A DNA stretch of 64,000 bases from Terribacillus aidingensis (GCF_040703035.1 NZ_CP159996.1:778001-842000); one strand, 5' to 3'. Shown: positions 15,852-25,333, counted from the first letter of the stretch. Translations and numbers: made by a program. The notes: generated by a model not told the origin, from the sequence alone.

Positions 15852-16739
15852 ATGCACATCAACCATTTGAAGACTTTTACTGTAGCGGCTGAAACACTTA
15901 ATTTCACAAAGACTGCTCAGCTGCTGGATTACGCACAATCTAGCGTTACCGCACAAATAAAAGCGCTGGAAAAGGAATATGGAGTTGATTTGTTCCAGCG
16001 TTTGGGAAAGAGGATTTATCTTACCGAAGCGGGAATTAAAATGCTGAGCTATGCTAAAAGAATCTTGGCATTGCATGATGAAATGCGACTTGTATTTGCG
16101 GATGAGCCAGAGAATAAAGGCACAATTCTGATAGGTGCCTGCGAGAGTCAATGCATCTACCGGTTGCCTGAACTCCTTCGCTTTATACGAAATCAGTATC
16201 CACAGGTGCAGGTTATTCTGAAACCCGTACCGTCTAGTAAAACTGCGGAGAAAATGCTCCAGGAAGGCGAGTTGGATTTAGCATTTATTATGGAGCGAAA
16301 TCGGCACAATGCTTTACTGGAGTCAGTCTCTCTATTTCAAGAGGAGATCGTTTTGATAAGCTCCCCGAACCATCAGCTGGCAGTTTACCCCTCCGCTAGC
16401 TTGGCTGAGGTGATGCAGCATCCTTTGATCTTGACGGAGAAAGACTGTTCTTATCGAACGGAATTAGAGCAAGCATTACAAAAACAGAATTTGCAACCGG
16501 AAAATGTCATTGAATTCGGCAGTATAGAAGCAATCAAGCAATGCGTAATGGCTGGTTTGGGTTTATCTTACTTACCGCTCATGACAGTGGAAAAAGAATT
16601 GCAATCAGGCGAGTTAAGCACTGTAGATCTTGATGAACCAATCAATCAGCCCACAACGAAGCTCCTTTGGCATAAAAATAAGCGTTTAACGAAAGTGATG
16701 CATGATGTAATTGATTTTGCGATAAAACAAATAGGATAG
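15852..16739 (+). CDS. LysR-family transcriptional regulator
   Basis: 295 residues; ATG 15852 follows GGGAG, while earlier in-frame starts lack a site. An N-terminal winged HTH (HLKTFTVAAETLNFTKTAQLL, SSVTAQIKALEKEYGVDLF, then LTEAG) precedes a periplasmic-binding-like effector domain. It acts as a DNA-binding activator or repressor responding to an unknown small molecule. It is transcribed together with the following alkA gene, only 12 nt separating them from the likely alkA start, so it may regulate other targets. Confidence 0.85.
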   Translation: MHINHLKTFTVAAETLNFTKTAQLLDYAQSSVTAQIKALEKEYGVDLFQRLGKRIYLTEAGIKMLSYAKRILALHDEMRLVFADEPENKGTILIGACESQCIYRLPELLRFIRNQYPQVQVILKPVPSSKTAEKMLQEGELDLAFIMERNRHNALLESVSLFQEEIVLISSPNHQLAVYPSASLAEVMQHPLILTEKDCSYRTELEQALQKQNLQPENVIEFGSIEAIKQCVMAGLGLSYLPLMTVEKELQSGELSTVDLDEPINQPTTKLLWHKNKRLTKVMHDVIDFAIKQIG

Positions 16740-16751
16740 GAGATGCTACTG

Positions 16752-16797
16752 ATGTGGGAAAAGCAGCTTACATACATACGATTATCATTATTTAATG
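16752..16797 (+). other. Apparent +1 frameshift at the start of alkA
   Basis: ATG 16752 has an ideal ribosome-binding site (TAGGAG, 9 nt away) and opens M-W-E-K-Q-L-T, but that frame closes within about 25 codons. One base later, the alkA frame reads T-Y-D-Y-H-Y-L-M-K-R-W, the expected start of an AlkA-type N-terminal domain. Removing one base between about 16767 and 16779 would join them. The only in-frame ATG (16795) has no ribosome-binding site. Confidence 0.65.
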
Positions 16798-17616
16798 AAA
16801 AGATGGAGTATGGATCAGCTGAATATTGTTGATGTAAAAGGGCATGAGCTGAAGCTTCCTGTTGTATTGGGAGATGAATCGCGGCATATCGTCGTGCTCC
16901 AGTTCAACGGAACAATTACATCACCGATTGTCAAAGTGTCTTCTGCAGATTCTTCGAGACAGGAGGACATACTTGCTTGGGTGGAGAACTGGCTCCAATG
17001 GGATATTGACCTTGCAGAAGTAGCTGCTCATTTTATCGGTTCGGATTTGGAGCGGCTTTTTTATGCACACGCAGGAACACCTATCGTAAAAGATACAGAC
17101 TTATACTACTGTTTGATGAAAACAATTATCCACCAGCAGCTTAATTTGAAGTTCGCCTACACACTGACAAATCGGTTTGTCGAAGCATTCGGGACAAAAC
17201 AGGAAGATATCTGGTTTTATCCAACACCGCAAAACGTTGCTTCCTTGGAATATGACGACTTGCGGAAGCTGCAGTTTTCGCAAAGGAAAGCTGAATATGT
17301 AATTGATACAAGTCGTCTTATTATAGAAGGGAAGCTGGATCTCGCACAGCTTGCTGCTGCTTCTAATGAAGAAATTGCTTCAGAGCTTACGAAGATCAGG
17401 GGGCTTGGAAGCTGGTCCGCGCAAAACTGGATGCTGTTCGGGTTAGGGCGTTCCGACTTATTACCAGCTGCTGATATCGGGGTACAAAACGCCTTGAAAT
17501 CATATGACAATCTCACTGAAAAACCGACTCCAGCAACAATACATACGCGAGGAGAAAGCTGGGCTCCTTACCGCAGTTATGCGACTATGACGCTTTGGAG
17601 AAGTATTGAGACCTGA
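16795..17616 (+). CDS. alkA: DNA-3-methyladenine glycosylase (AlkA/YfjP-like)
   Basis: 273 residues as an uninterrupted frame from ATG 16795; the genuine gene probably began at 16752 (see the frameshift entry). A helix-hairpin-helix GPD glycosylase: IIHQQLNLKFAYTLTNR (near 105), the hairpin ITKIRGLGSWSAQN-type segment (near 200) and the catalytic Asp in LPAADIGVQNAL (near 225). It excises alkylated purines in base-excision repair. The C-terminal Y-R-S-Y-A-T-M-T-L-W-R is characteristic. Function may be reduced if the first residues are lost. Confidence 0.85.
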   Translation: MKRWSMDQLNIVDVKGHELKLPVVLGDESRHIVVLQFNGTITSPIVKVSSADSSRQEDILAWVENWLQWDIDLAEVAAHFIGSDLERLFYAHAGTPIVKDTDLYYCLMKTIIHQQLNLKFAYTLTNRFVEAFGTKQEDIWFYPTPQNVASLEYDDLRKLQFSQRKAEYVIDTSRLIIEGKLDLAQLAAASNEEIASELTKIRGLGSWSAQNWMLFGLGRSDLLPAADIGVQNALKSYDNLTEKPTPATIHTRGESWAPYRSYATMTLWRSIET

Positions 17617-17727
17617 TACTAATATCAAGTTTTATAATTTGGTAACAATTATTACTGGGAAGTCGTGCTTTGGTCTGCTATAATAAGTGCATTAGTTAAA
17701 ACAGGCAGCCATTTAGGAGGCGTAAGT

Positions 17728-19308
17728 ATGGAAAGAAAAGATTTGATTGCACCAGAGCAATACAACATCGTTGATGAAATGGAGCGATTCGTTACAGATG
17801 AAGATCGTCAGGCGCTCATTTGGATGGACGAGGCGGGTAATAAGATGGAAGTAACGTATAAAACGTTATTCCAGGATGTAAACCGCACAGGTAATGTTCT
17901 GAAAGAATTGGGCTTGAAAAAAGGGGATGCGATACTGGTTATGGTACCGCGTGTCGTTGAGGCGTATCATATTTATGCAGCAGCCTTGAAGCTCGGACTT
18001 GTGATCATCCCTAGCTCCGAAATGCTGAAGACGAAGGATTTGCAATACCGTATCGATCATGGAAAAGTGAAGAGCATCATCAGTTATCATGCCTTTACTG
18101 CGCAATTTGAAGACATCGAGAATCAAGATAGCTTAATCAAACTTGCAGTCGGTGGAGCAGTCGATGGCTGGAAGGATCTTGGGAAGCTCAAAACAACAGC
18201 TTCAGAAGAACTGGAAACGGTAGAGACTTCTAGAGAAGATATTGCATTGATGTCCTACACAAGTGGTACGACAGGTAATCCCAAAGGTGTAGTCCATACA
18301 CATGGCTGGGGATATGCACACTTGCGGACAGCTGCAGAAAACTGGCTGTCGGCTTCCAAAGGAGACATCGTATGGGCAACAGCTGCACCAGGCTGGCAGA
18401 AATGGGTTTGGAGTCCATTCCTTTCTGTTTTAGGTACTGGAGCAACAGGCTTTGTCTACATGGGACGATTCGATGCTAAAACTTACCTTTCCCTACTCGA
18501 GGATTACAAAATCAATGTACTTTGCTGTACACCAACGGAATATCGTCTGATGGCCAAAGTAACTGATCTTGGCAGCTATAATTTGAGTGCCCTGCATAGT
18601 GCGGTATCAGCAGGTGAACCATTGAACCGGGAAGTAATTGATGTCTTCCAGAAACATTTCAACATCATTGTACGTGATGGATATGGCCAAACAGAGAGCA
18701 CATTGCTGCTTGGTATTATGAAAGGTATGGAACCAAGACCAGGTTCCATGGGTAAACCGACACCAGGAAATGAAGTTGTTGTAATCGATGAGGACGGAAA
18801 TCGCGTTAAAACGGGTGAAGTTGGTGACATCGCCTTGAAACTCGACAGTCCTGCATTGTTTAAAACATATTTCCGTGAGCCTGAACGCCGTCAACAAGCG
18901 GAACGCAACGGCTATTTCGTCACAGGTGACCAAGCTTCTGTAGATGAAGATGGCTACTTCTGGTTCGAAGGCCGCAGCGATGATATCATCATCAGCTCTG
19001 GCTATACAATTGGACCATTTGAAGTAGAGGATGCTTTGGTGAAACATCCGGCTGTAGCAGAATGCGCGGTTGTAGCAAGCCCGGATGAAATCCGCGGTAA
19101 TGTAGTTAAAGCATTCGTCATCCTACGTGAAGGTGTAGATGAGAACGACCCAAACCTTGTGAAGGAATTGCAGACACATGTAAAGAATACGACTGCACCT
19201 TACAAGTACCCACGTAAAATTGAGTTCGTTAAAGAACTTCCAAAAACTTCGTCTGGTAAAATTAGACGTGTGGAACTGCGTAATCAAGAAAAACAAAATA
19301 CAAAGTAA
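17728..19308 (+). CDS. Acyl-CoA synthetase (medium/branched-chain, MbcS-like)
   Basis: 526 residues from ATG 17728 (TAGGAGG, 7 nt away). ANL-superfamily adenylate-forming enzyme: P-loop YTSGTTGNPKG (near 172), A5-type DGYGQTE (near 315), hinge and A7-type TGDQASVDEDGYFWFEGR (near 400) and the catalytic Lys in KTSSGKIRR near 510. It converts a short or medium carboxylic acid, ATP and CoA to acyl-CoA, AMP and PPi. The sequence most resembles the MbcS/AcsA-like branch rather than acetyl-CoA synthetase. A weak FapR-like sequence lies upstream at 17606-17622. Confidence 0.85.
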   Translation: MERKDLIAPEQYNIVDEMERFVTDEDRQALIWMDEAGNKMEVTYKTLFQDVNRTGNVLKELGLKKGDAILVMVPRVVEAYHIYAAALKLGLVIIPSSEMLKTKDLQYRIDHGKVKSIISYHAFTAQFEDIENQDSLIKLAVGGAVDGWKDLGKLKTTASEELETVETSREDIALMSYTSGTTGNPKGVVHTHGWGYAHLRTAAENWLSASKGDIVWATAAPGWQKWVWSPFLSVLGTGATGFVYMGRFDAKTYLSLLEDYKINVLCCTPTEYRLMAKVTDLGSYNLSALHSAVSAGEPLNREVIDVFQKHFNIIVRDGYGQTESTLLLGIMKGMEPRPGSMGKPTPGNEVVVIDEDGNRVKTGEVGDIALKLDSPALFKTYFREPERRQQAERNGYFVTGDQASVDEDGYFWFEGRSDDIIISSGYTIGPFEVEDALVKHPAVAECAVVASPDEIRGNVVKAFVILREGVDENDPNLVKELQTHVKNTTAPYKYPRKIEFVKELPKTSSGKIRRVELRNQEKQNTK

Positions 19309-19313
19309 TTGAG

Positions 19314-19343
19314 AGCATCGCCTAATAAAGGCGATGCTTTTTT
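19314..19343 (+). terminator. Terminator after acyl-CoA synthetase
   Basis: AGCATCGCCT pairs with AGGCGATGCT around AATAA, followed by T6. Confidence 0.85.
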
Positions 19344-19408
19344 ATTTCTTCATTAATTATTCACTAAATACCTTTTCTGAAAAAAATAAAAAATATAAAG
19401 CATAACAC

Positions 19409-19470
19409 TTGAAAGTCAAAGAAGGTCAGACTATAATAAAGTCACAAGATCAAAGATAGTCAAAGTCAAA
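19409..19470 (+). promoter_or_regulatory. clpE promoter with CtsR operators
   Basis: TTGAAA (19409-19414), 17 nt, TATAAT (19432-19437) form a SigA promoter. CtsR heptad repeats overlap and follow it: AGTCAAA-GAA-GGTCAGA (19414-19430) and GATCAAA-GAT-AGTCAAA (19448-19464), with a further AGTCAAA at 19464-19470. CtsR represses clp genes until heat or protein stress. Multiple tandem sites are also a feature of the B. subtilis clpE promoter. Confidence 0.85.
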
Positions 19471-19525
19471 GTAAGACACTTGACCAAATAAATTAAACTA
19501 ACCTAATCGGGGAGGTAATTGTATT

Positions 19526-21667
19526 ATGAAATGCCAACATTGTGGTGAACGAGAAGCTAACGTGAACTTGTTAATGCAATTCAACAATCAGAAACAACAA
19601 TTACAGCTCTGTCATACTTGCTATAATGAAATGAAAAATATGTCTAAAAATCCTGCCGGTTTCGCATCCAATGGTGGAACAATGGATGATTTCTTTAAAA
19701 ATATGTTCGGCGGAGCACAATCCGGCTTCCAGGCTGGTGCAAACAGCCAAGCACAAGCTGGCGGCAATGGCCGTGGCCGCGGAGGATTGCTAGACTCACT
19801 TGGTAAGAACCTTACTGACGGAGCGCGCGCTGGTCTGATAGATCCAGTCATCGGCCGTGAGCAAGAGGTCAAACGTGTCATTGAGACGCTAAACCGACGC
19901 AATAAGAACAACCCAGTACTAATCGGGGAACCAGGGGTAGGTAAAACAGCAATAGCAGAGGGGTTGGCTTTACAGATTGTTGAAGGCAATGTGCCTGTGA
20001 AGCTGCAAAATAAAGAAATTTACTTGCTTGATGTTGCTTCACTAGTTGCGAACACAGGTGTGCGCGGTCAATTCGAGGAAAAGATGAAACAGCTTATTTC
20101 CGAATTGCAGCAACGTAAGAATGTCATTCTCTTTGTGGATGAGATTCATCTATTAGTGGGTGCTGGAACTGCTGAAGGTTCCCAAATGGATGCGGGTAAT
20201 ATTCTGAAACCAGCACTTGCTCGCGGTGAGCTGCAGCTGATCGGAGCAACAACATTGAAAGAGTACCGTCAAATCGAAAAAGATGCAGCGCTTGAACGCC
20301 GTTTCCAGCCGGTCATCGTAAAAGAACCGACAGCAGAACAGGCAATCGAGATATTGAAAGGACTACAGGAGAGATACGAAGCGTATCATCAAGTGTCCTA
20401 CACAGAAGAAGCAGTCAAAGCGAGCGTGAGCTTGTCTCAGCGTTACATCCAGGACCGCTTCTTGCCGGATAAAGCGATCGACTTACTTGATGAAGCAGGA
20501 TCCCGTATCAACCTGCTTACAGTGACGACTGACGAAGATGCCATTCAGACTCGTCTTGCACAAATTGCGAAAGAGAAAGAAGAAGCTGCAGGTCGCGAGG
20601 ATTATGAACGTGCTGCGTATCTTCGCCAGGAAGAAATTCAGCTTGAACAGAAGCTTGAGCAACCACAGAATGAAGACAAAGCTGAAGTAACAGTTGAGGT
20701 AATCCAGCAGATTGTGGAAGAGAAAACAGGTATCCCTGTGACGAAAATCCAGTCTGAAGAACAGAACAAAATGAAGAACCTAGCTGCTAACCTGTCCAGC
20801 AAGGTTATCGGTCAACAACAGGCAGTTGATCGAGTTGCTAAAGCGATACGCCGCAGCCGAGCTGGATTGAAATCCAAGCAGCGCCCAATCGGTTCTTTCC
20901 TATTCGTCGGACCGACTGGTGTAGGTAAAACAGAACTTACTCGTGCACTGGCGGAAGAGATGTTCGGTACACGAGAATCCTTCATCCGTCTGGATATGAG
21001 TGAGTACATGGAACGTCACTCCGTTGCGAAACTGATTGGTTCTCCTCCAGGATACGTTGGACATGAAGAAGCAGGTCAGCTTACAGAGCGCGTACGCCGT
21101 AATCCTTATACGATCGTCCTTTTGGATGAAATCGAGAAAGCACATCCGGATGTACAGCATATGTTCCTGCAAATCATGGAAGACGGTCATTTGACTGATA
21201 GCCAAGGCCGTAAAGTGAGCTTTAAGGAGACCGTCATTATTATGACGAGCAACGCCGGAACAGGAGACAAACAGATTTCTGTCGGCTTTACGAAATCTGC
21301 AAATGAAGCTGTTTCTGTGATTGAGAAGCTAGGAGCTTACTTCAAACCAGAATTCTTGAACCGTTTTGATTCCATCATCAGCTTTGAAGAGCTGAAAGAG
21401 GAAGATTTGGTGCAAATCGTTGAGCTTATGCTTTCTGATTTGACGAAGAACATGGAAGAAGAAGGCTACCAGCTTGAGGTGACAGAAGCTGCAAAACACT
21501 TCCTTGCGAAAAAAGGCTATGATCCTCGTTTTGGTGCACGTCCATTGCGCCGTGTGATCCAAGACCAAGTAGAGGATAAAATTACTGACTATATCCTTGA
21601 GGAAGAGAACGTGAGCAGTATGGTAGTGGATTTGGTTGATGAACAAATTACTGTAGTAAGCAAATAA
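19526..21667 (+). CDS. clpE: AAA+ unfoldase ClpE
   Basis: 713 residues. An N-terminal Cys4 zinc finger (C3, C6, C29, C32) replaces the usual Clp N-domain and identifies ClpE. AAA module 1 has Walker A GEPGVGKT (near 135) and Walker B LFVDEIH (near 201). A UVR-like linker ([14 protein letters not shown]) comes next, then AAA module 2 with [10 protein letters not shown] (near 461) and a C-terminal D2-small domain. ClpE partners ClpP to degrade aggregated proteins after heat shock and is strictly CtsR-controlled, agreeing with the boxes upstream. The ribosome-binding site is GGGGAGG. Confidence 0.95.
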   Translation: MKCQHCGEREANVNLLMQFNNQKQQLQLCHTCYNEMKNMSKNPAGFASNGGTMDDFFKNMFGGAQSGFQAGANSQAQAGGNGRGRGGLLDSLGKNLTDGARAGLIDPVIGREQEVKRVIETLNRRNKNNPVLIGEPGVGKTAIAEGLALQIVEGNVPVKLQNKEIYLLDVASLVANTGVRGQFEEKMKQLISELQQRKNVILFVDEIHLLVGAGTAEGSQMDAGNILKPALARGELQLIGATTLKEYRQIEKDAALERRFQPVIVKEPTAEQAIEILKGLQERYEAYHQVSYTEEAVKASVSLSQRYIQDRFLPDKAIDLLDEAGSRINLLTVTTDEDAIQTRLAQIAKEKEEAAGREDYERAAYLRQEEIQLEQKLEQPQNEDKAEVTVEVIQQIVEEKTGIPVTKIQSEEQNKMKNLAANLSSKVIGQQQAVDRVAKAIRRSRAGLKSKQRPIGSFLFVGPTGVGKTELTRALAEEMFGTRESFIRLDMSEYMERHSVAKLIGSPPGYVGHEEAGQLTERVRRNPYTIVLLDEIEKAHPDVQHMFLQIMEDGHLTDSQGRKVSFKETVIIMTSNAGTGDKQISVGFTKSANEAVSVIEKLGAYFKPEFLNRFDSIISFEELKEEDLVQIVELMLSDLTKNMEEEGYQLEVTEAAKHFLAKKGYDPRFGARPLRRVIQDQVEDKITDYILEEENVSSMVVDLVDEQITVVSK

Positions 21668-21671
21668 TAGA

Positions 21672-21708
21672 AAAGAGACTCATGCCCAGGCATGAGTCTC
21701 TTTTTTTA
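21672..21708. terminator. Terminator between clpE and ABC operon
   Basis: AAGAGACTCATGCC pairs with GGCATGAGTCTCTT around CA, followed by T7. It serves clpE and probably the convergent permease gene. Confidence 0.88.
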
Positions 21709-22401
21709 TGAGGTAGGCTGGGAGTTGCTCGTGCGGATAAAGATCCAACTTATTACATAGCATACAAGCGCAACTGCAAAAACCAGTCCGAATGCTGGAA
21801 GTACAGCTAAATCTAGTATCCAAGTAATGACGTCAGTTAATCCCTGGATAGTCAGAGACACGGTTATACCAATTAAGGCAATGCCTCCGAGTACCGCACC
21901 CCCAAGAAAGCCAAATTTATAGGCGATGATACCAAGTAAAAGTCCGGCAGCAAAGAAAGATAACAGGAGAGCATAATCAAGCGGCAAGCTATAAAAAATA
22001 CTTTTCAGCTCGGTGCTCGCTCCAATCGGACGGATAATATGGATGTTCGTTACATTAGCTACCTGAAACACAGCATTCAATATTAATTGTACTCCAGCAA
22101 GAAAAGCGAGCATTACAAGATTGATCAGCAAAATGAAAATACCGACGGCTGTATGGTAACTTTTCCTGGTGATACCCCTTTTAATAGCAAATGGGAGACT
22201 CTCTGGAATTGTTCTGAAACCGAAGATGATCATAAAGATATATGCTGGTGCTGAGATGGCGATGTACATGATGTCCGCAACAGTAACGCCAAGAACAGTT
22301 AATGCTGTAATGCACAACAGCAGAATAGAGCAAAAGATAGTAACTGTACGTTTGCTGTCGACAGCAAAGAAATAGAGTAAAGCTTGTATTTGTTTCTTCA
22401 T
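21706..22401 (-). CDS. ABC transporter membrane subunit
   Basis: 231 residues with six predicted hydrophobic segments; no closer family is recognised. The start overlaps the upstream ATPase stop by 4 nt (ATGA), so it is very probably the permease partner of that ATPase in a GntR-ATPase-permease operon of the YtrABCDEF/YhcF type, usually linked to cell-envelope stress or antibiotic resistance. Direction of transport is unknown. Confidence 0.7.
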   Translation of the reverse strand: MKKQIQALLYFFAVDSKRTVTIFCSILLLCITALTVLGVTVADIMYIAISAPAYIFMIIFGFRTIPESLPFAIKRGITRKSYHTAVGIFILLINLVMLAFLAGVQLILNAVFQVANVTNIHIIRPIGASTELKSIFYSLPLDYALLLSFFAAGLLLGIIAYKFGFLGGAVLGGIALIGITVSLTIQGLTDVITWILDLAVLPAFGLVFAVALVCYVISWIFIRTSNSQPTS

Positions 22402-23258
22402 GATCGAGCACCTCTTTTTTCTGTTAAATGAACCATCATATCCTGCAATGGCACCCCTGTAACCTTCAGATCACCAGTTAATGCAGGAGCTTCCTTGGAT
22501 AGAAGGTATGCCTGTGATGTTCCGGCGAAACTTTTTTCTTGAATGACTTGTTTGCCTTCAGTAAAGGCTTTCACCTGTGCTGCTGGTCCTGAGATGCAAA
22601 AGCTTTGTGCTCTGAGTTCTTCTGCACTTTTATGCAGGAGTATGCTGCCTTTGTCGAATATAATCACTTCTTCAAACAAATTGCTGACCTCATCAATTAA
22701 GTGGGTAGACAGAATGATGATTCGGGGAGTGCTTTGGAATTCTTCAAGCAGTACTTCGTAGAAATAAGCACGCGATGCAGCATCCAATCCGATGTAAGGC
22801 TCATCCAGCATGGTAACGGGTGCTTTACTAGCCAAGCCAACTATAATGCCAAGAGCTGATTCCATGCCTTTGGAAAGATTTTTTACTCGGAGTCTTTTGT
22901 CTAAGTCGAATCCTTCTAAAAGTTCAGCAGCCAGATTCTTATCCCAGTTTGAATAGAGCATCGAAGCAATTTTCAATACTTGATGAACAGTAAGATCTTT
23001 TTTGAAATTACCAGCTTCCTTGATCAAGCAAATATTTTCGGTGACAGCTCGGTTATCGAAAGGCTTCATGCCGTTGATGTGTAATTCCCCGCTTGACGGT
23101 TTATCGTAGCCCGCCAGCAGCTGCATAAAGGTAGTTTTACCAGCGCCGTTTCTACCTAACAGACCGTAGATTTTCGGTTCTGTGATTTGAAGATTGATTC
23201 CTTTTAGGGCTGTCGCAGTTTTGTATTCTTTAATCAATTTATCAGCAACAATCGTCAT
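22398..23258 (-). CDS. ABC transporter ATP-binding protein (YtrB/YhcG type)
   Basis: 286 residues from ATG 23258, ten bases after AGGAGG; a GTG two codons earlier is possible. Walker A is GRNGAGKT (near 37), Walker B VTMLDEP (near 155) and the switch His lies in LSTHLIDE. The signature loop reads NLSKGMES instead of LSGGQ, as seen in the YhcG/YtrB group of GntR-linked transporters. The C-terminal 70 residues lack recognisable motifs. Confidence 0.85.
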   Translation of the reverse strand: MTIVADKLIKEYKTATALKGINLQITEPKIYGLLGRNGAGKTTFMQLLAGYDKPSSGELHINGMKPFDNRAVTENICLIKEAGNFKKDLTVHQVLKIASMLYSNWDKNLAAELLEGFDLDKRLRVKNLSKGMESALGIIVGLASKAPVTMLDEPYIGLDAASRAYFYEVLLEEFQSTPRIIILSTHLIDEVSNLFEEVIIFDKGSILLHKSAEELRAQSFCISGPAAQVKAFTEGKQVIQEKSFAGTSQAYLLSKEAPALTGDLKVTGVPLQDMMVHLTEKRGARS

Positions 23259-23260
23259 GT

Positions 23261-23614
23261 TCACTCTTCCTCCTTGAGCATCCGGATGATTTCTTCATTG
23301 GGGATTTGAAGCTTGCCAGCTTCCCGTTTCATTGGAACGATATAAGCATCAAAAAACTGCTGTTTACGCTTTTCAAGAAGAATATCCTGAGCTGTATCTG
23401 TTACAAACATACCTACGCCTCTTCTCTTGAATAATATACCTTCGTCTACTAGCTGGTTGATCCCTTTTCCTGCAGTGGCTGGATTTATCTTGTGGTATTG
23501 AGCAAATTCATTGGTTGAGGGCACTCTTTCTCCAATTTTTATGGAGCCGTTGAGGATGGCGTCTTCTAGTTGTTCTTTAATCTGGATAAAGATTGGCTTT
23601 GAATCATCAAGCAT
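23261..23614 (-). CDS. GntR-family (YtrA subfamily) repressor
   Basis: 117 residues: an N-terminal winged HTH (PIFIQIKEQLEDAILNGSI, VPSTNEFAQYHKINPATAGKGINQL) and only a short C-terminal helical dimerisation region, the YtrA subfamily layout. Strong ribosome-binding site AAAGGAG. The following ATPase is translationally coupled. It probably autorepresses the operon and is induced by wall-active compounds, as is known for YtrA and inferred here. Confidence 0.85.
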   Translation of the reverse strand: MLDDSKPIFIQIKEQLEDAILNGSIKIGERVPSTNEFAQYHKINPATAGKGINQLVDEGILFKRRGVGMFVTDTAQDILLEKRKQQFFDAYIVPMKREAGKLQIPNEEIIRMLKEEE

Positions 23615-23666
23615 ACTTTTGCTCCTTTAATAGTCTGGGATAATTGGTTCATTACTTATGTAACTA

Positions 23667-23695
23667 ACTATATAACCAAGAGTGAGAGGAGTCAA
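23667..23695 (-). promoter_or_regulatory. Promoter of the GntR-ABC operon
   Basis: On the minus strand TTGACT (23690-23695) and TATAGT (23667-23672) are separated by exactly 17 nt. An inverted repeat TTAC-ATAA-GTAA lies at the expected transcription start and may be the GntR operator. Confidence 0.6.
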
Positions 23696-23713
23696 CCATA
23701 ATTTGGAGAAAAT

Positions 23714-23742
23714 AAAAAAACAGTGCAAATGCCTGCACTGTT
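23714..23742 (-). terminator. Terminator after signal peptidase gene
   Basis: CAGTGCA and TGCACTG form the stem, with an A-run on the left that is a T-run on the minus strand. Confidence 0.75.
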
Positions 23743-23758
23743 CGTCAGCTCAACTTAT

Positions 23759-24310
23759 TTAATTGGTTAATCCCATTTGAGGAAATGGATAGTAGCGGAA
23801 CTTCACTTCTCCGATGACTGAGCTTTGTGAAATCAAGCCGAACATCCTGCTGTCTTTGCTGTTTCTGCGATTATCTCCCATGACGAACAGGTAACCATCA
23901 GGAATTGTGTCTTCTCCGATGACATCACGAAGCTTGAAGTTATTCGTAAATAACGCATCTTCCTGCATCATTTCCTTCATTTCTTTCAGGTAAGGCTCTG
24001 CATGCTTTTTGCCATTCACAAAAAGCACATCATCTTTATATTCAATCTTGTCTCCGGGAATCCCGATCACCCGTTTTACATAGCTTGCATCCTGATCTGG
24101 TGCATGGAAAACAACTTCATCAAAACGATCAATGTTGCCAACGCGGCTAATGAGAATTTTGTTTTGGTCTTCCAAAGTCGGAGCCATTGATTCACCATAT
24201 ACGGTACTAGGGAAATAAAAATAAGAGCGAAAAATGAATAGGGCGATTATGGCGATACCAATCGGCAGCAGCACAGCATAAAGCGTGCGTCTAGCTTTCA
24301 GAAAAAGCAC
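23759..24310 (-). CDS. sip: Type I signal peptidase
   Basis: 183 residues. One N-terminal membrane anchor is followed by the S26 catalytic domain: Ser in YGESMAPTL (near 41), Lys in YVKRVIGIPGD (near 80) and box E MGDNRRNSKDSR near 145-156. It cleaves Sec and Tat signal peptides outside the membrane. The start is uncertain: the assigned GTG immediately follows AAAAGGGG with no spacing, and no other standard start lies near. Which B. subtilis Sip paralogue it corresponds to cannot be judged. Confidence 0.88.
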   Translation of the reverse strand: MLFLKARRTLYAVLLPIGIAIIALFIFRSYFYFPSTVYGESMAPTLEDQNKILISRVGNIDRFDEVVFHAPDQDASYVKRVIGIPGDKIEYKDDVLFVNGKKHAEPYLKEMKEMMQEDALFTNNFKLRDVIGEDTIPDGYLFVMGDNRRNSKDSRMFGLISQSSVIGEVKFRYYPFPQMGLTN

Positions 24311-24352
24311 CCCCTTTTGTACTAGTGTAACATATGCGAAGAACGCATAGAA

Positions 24353-24381
24353 AAAACCGGAGTTATCTTAACTCCGGTTTT
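24353..24381 (-). terminator. Terminator after GT8 gene
   Basis: AAAACCGGAGTT and AACTCCGGTTTT form a 12-bp stem; the minus strand ends in T6. Confidence 0.85.
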
Positions 24382-24390
24382 ACAATCAGT

Positions 24391-25242
24391 TTATACAGAT
24401 AAGGGATTTTCAGATTTAGCGGCAGTTTTAAATGCTGTTTTTGCTAAATATTCATAGTAGCCATCTGTATAAGGATGTATGGATCCTTCCTGCCAAGGTT
24501 TCTCTTCTCCGCAGAAATGGACAATTGATGGTGTTTCTCTTACTGTCCGAAGCACGCGTTCTTCCTTGAGTGACTTCGCTTTATACTCTTTCAAGATAAC
24601 GTGTGTTTGAGCATTCCATTTCGGATGGAGCATGAGCCAGTCATTCCATAGGATGGCGTTAAGGGCATCCTGATCATGCCAAGCCAGCTTATCCGGATTT
24701 TCGTTGATGAATGTCAGCACCTTGTTTGTAATATCATTGTCGCGCCAAGCCTTCATGTCAATTAGGATCAGACCGGAGTTGAAATAACGATCTTCTTTTG
24801 TGATTCCCATTTTCTCCAGACGGCGGTGTTCCCCATAGTCTCCTACGGCTGCAACGATATTGTCTTCCATATCGATTTCGAATAGTTTTTTGACATCATC
24901 TAGTACCAGCATATCGCAATCAACATACAGCGTCCGTTCAATAGCTGGATTCATCATTTCAGGGATGGAAATGCGATAGTAAGCCGCTTTTGAAATGTGG
25001 CGACTGGCGATTGCGCCTCCGTATGCATCCAAATCTACATTCAAGAAATCCAGTGGTGTATTGTAGGCGGCGGCTGTTTCTTTCAAGAGCTGTTTCTTCT
25101 GCTGACTGATTCCTCCATCGATGATTGAAATGACAAAATCCTCAGGGTTTGAAGTGTTTTCAAGTAGAGAACTCAATGTCATACCCAAGTGCTGTGCGTA
25201 GTTGTCATCTGTCGATGATACAATATGCATTTTCTTTTCCAT
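24391..25242 (-). CDS. Glycosyltransferase family 8
   Basis: 283 residues from ATG 25242; the earlier ATG touches the AAGGAG. The fold is GT-A: HIVSSTDDNYAQHLGMTLSSL at the N-terminus, the metal-binding DxD as YVDCDMLVL (near 104), then FNSGLILIDMKAW (near 150), WHDQDALNAI (near 190) and a C-terminal HFCGEEKPW. GT8 enzymes are retaining and use UDP-glucose or UDP-galactose; in Gram-positives they decorate wall polymers or adhesins. The acceptor is not evident. It stands alone. Confidence 0.85.
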   Translation of the reverse strand: MEKKMHIVSSTDDNYAQHLGMTLSSLLENTSNPEDFVISIIDGGISQQKKQLLKETAAAYNTPLDFLNVDLDAYGGAIASRHISKAAYYRISIPEMMNPAIERTLYVDCDMLVLDDVKKLFEIDMEDNIVAAVGDYGEHRRLEKMGITKEDRYFNSGLILIDMKAWRDNDITNKVLTFINENPDKLAWHDQDALNAILWNDWLMLHPKWNAQTHVILKEYKAKSLKEERVLRTVRETPSIVHFCGEEKPWQEGSIHPYTDGYYEYLAKTAFKTAAKSENPLSV

Positions 25243-25333
25243 TGTTCTTCTCATCTCCTTAGTGTTTATATAGCCGGTTGGAGACGAGACTAAACGCATG
25301 TAATGGAATTGTAATTAATTTGGTAAGAAATGC

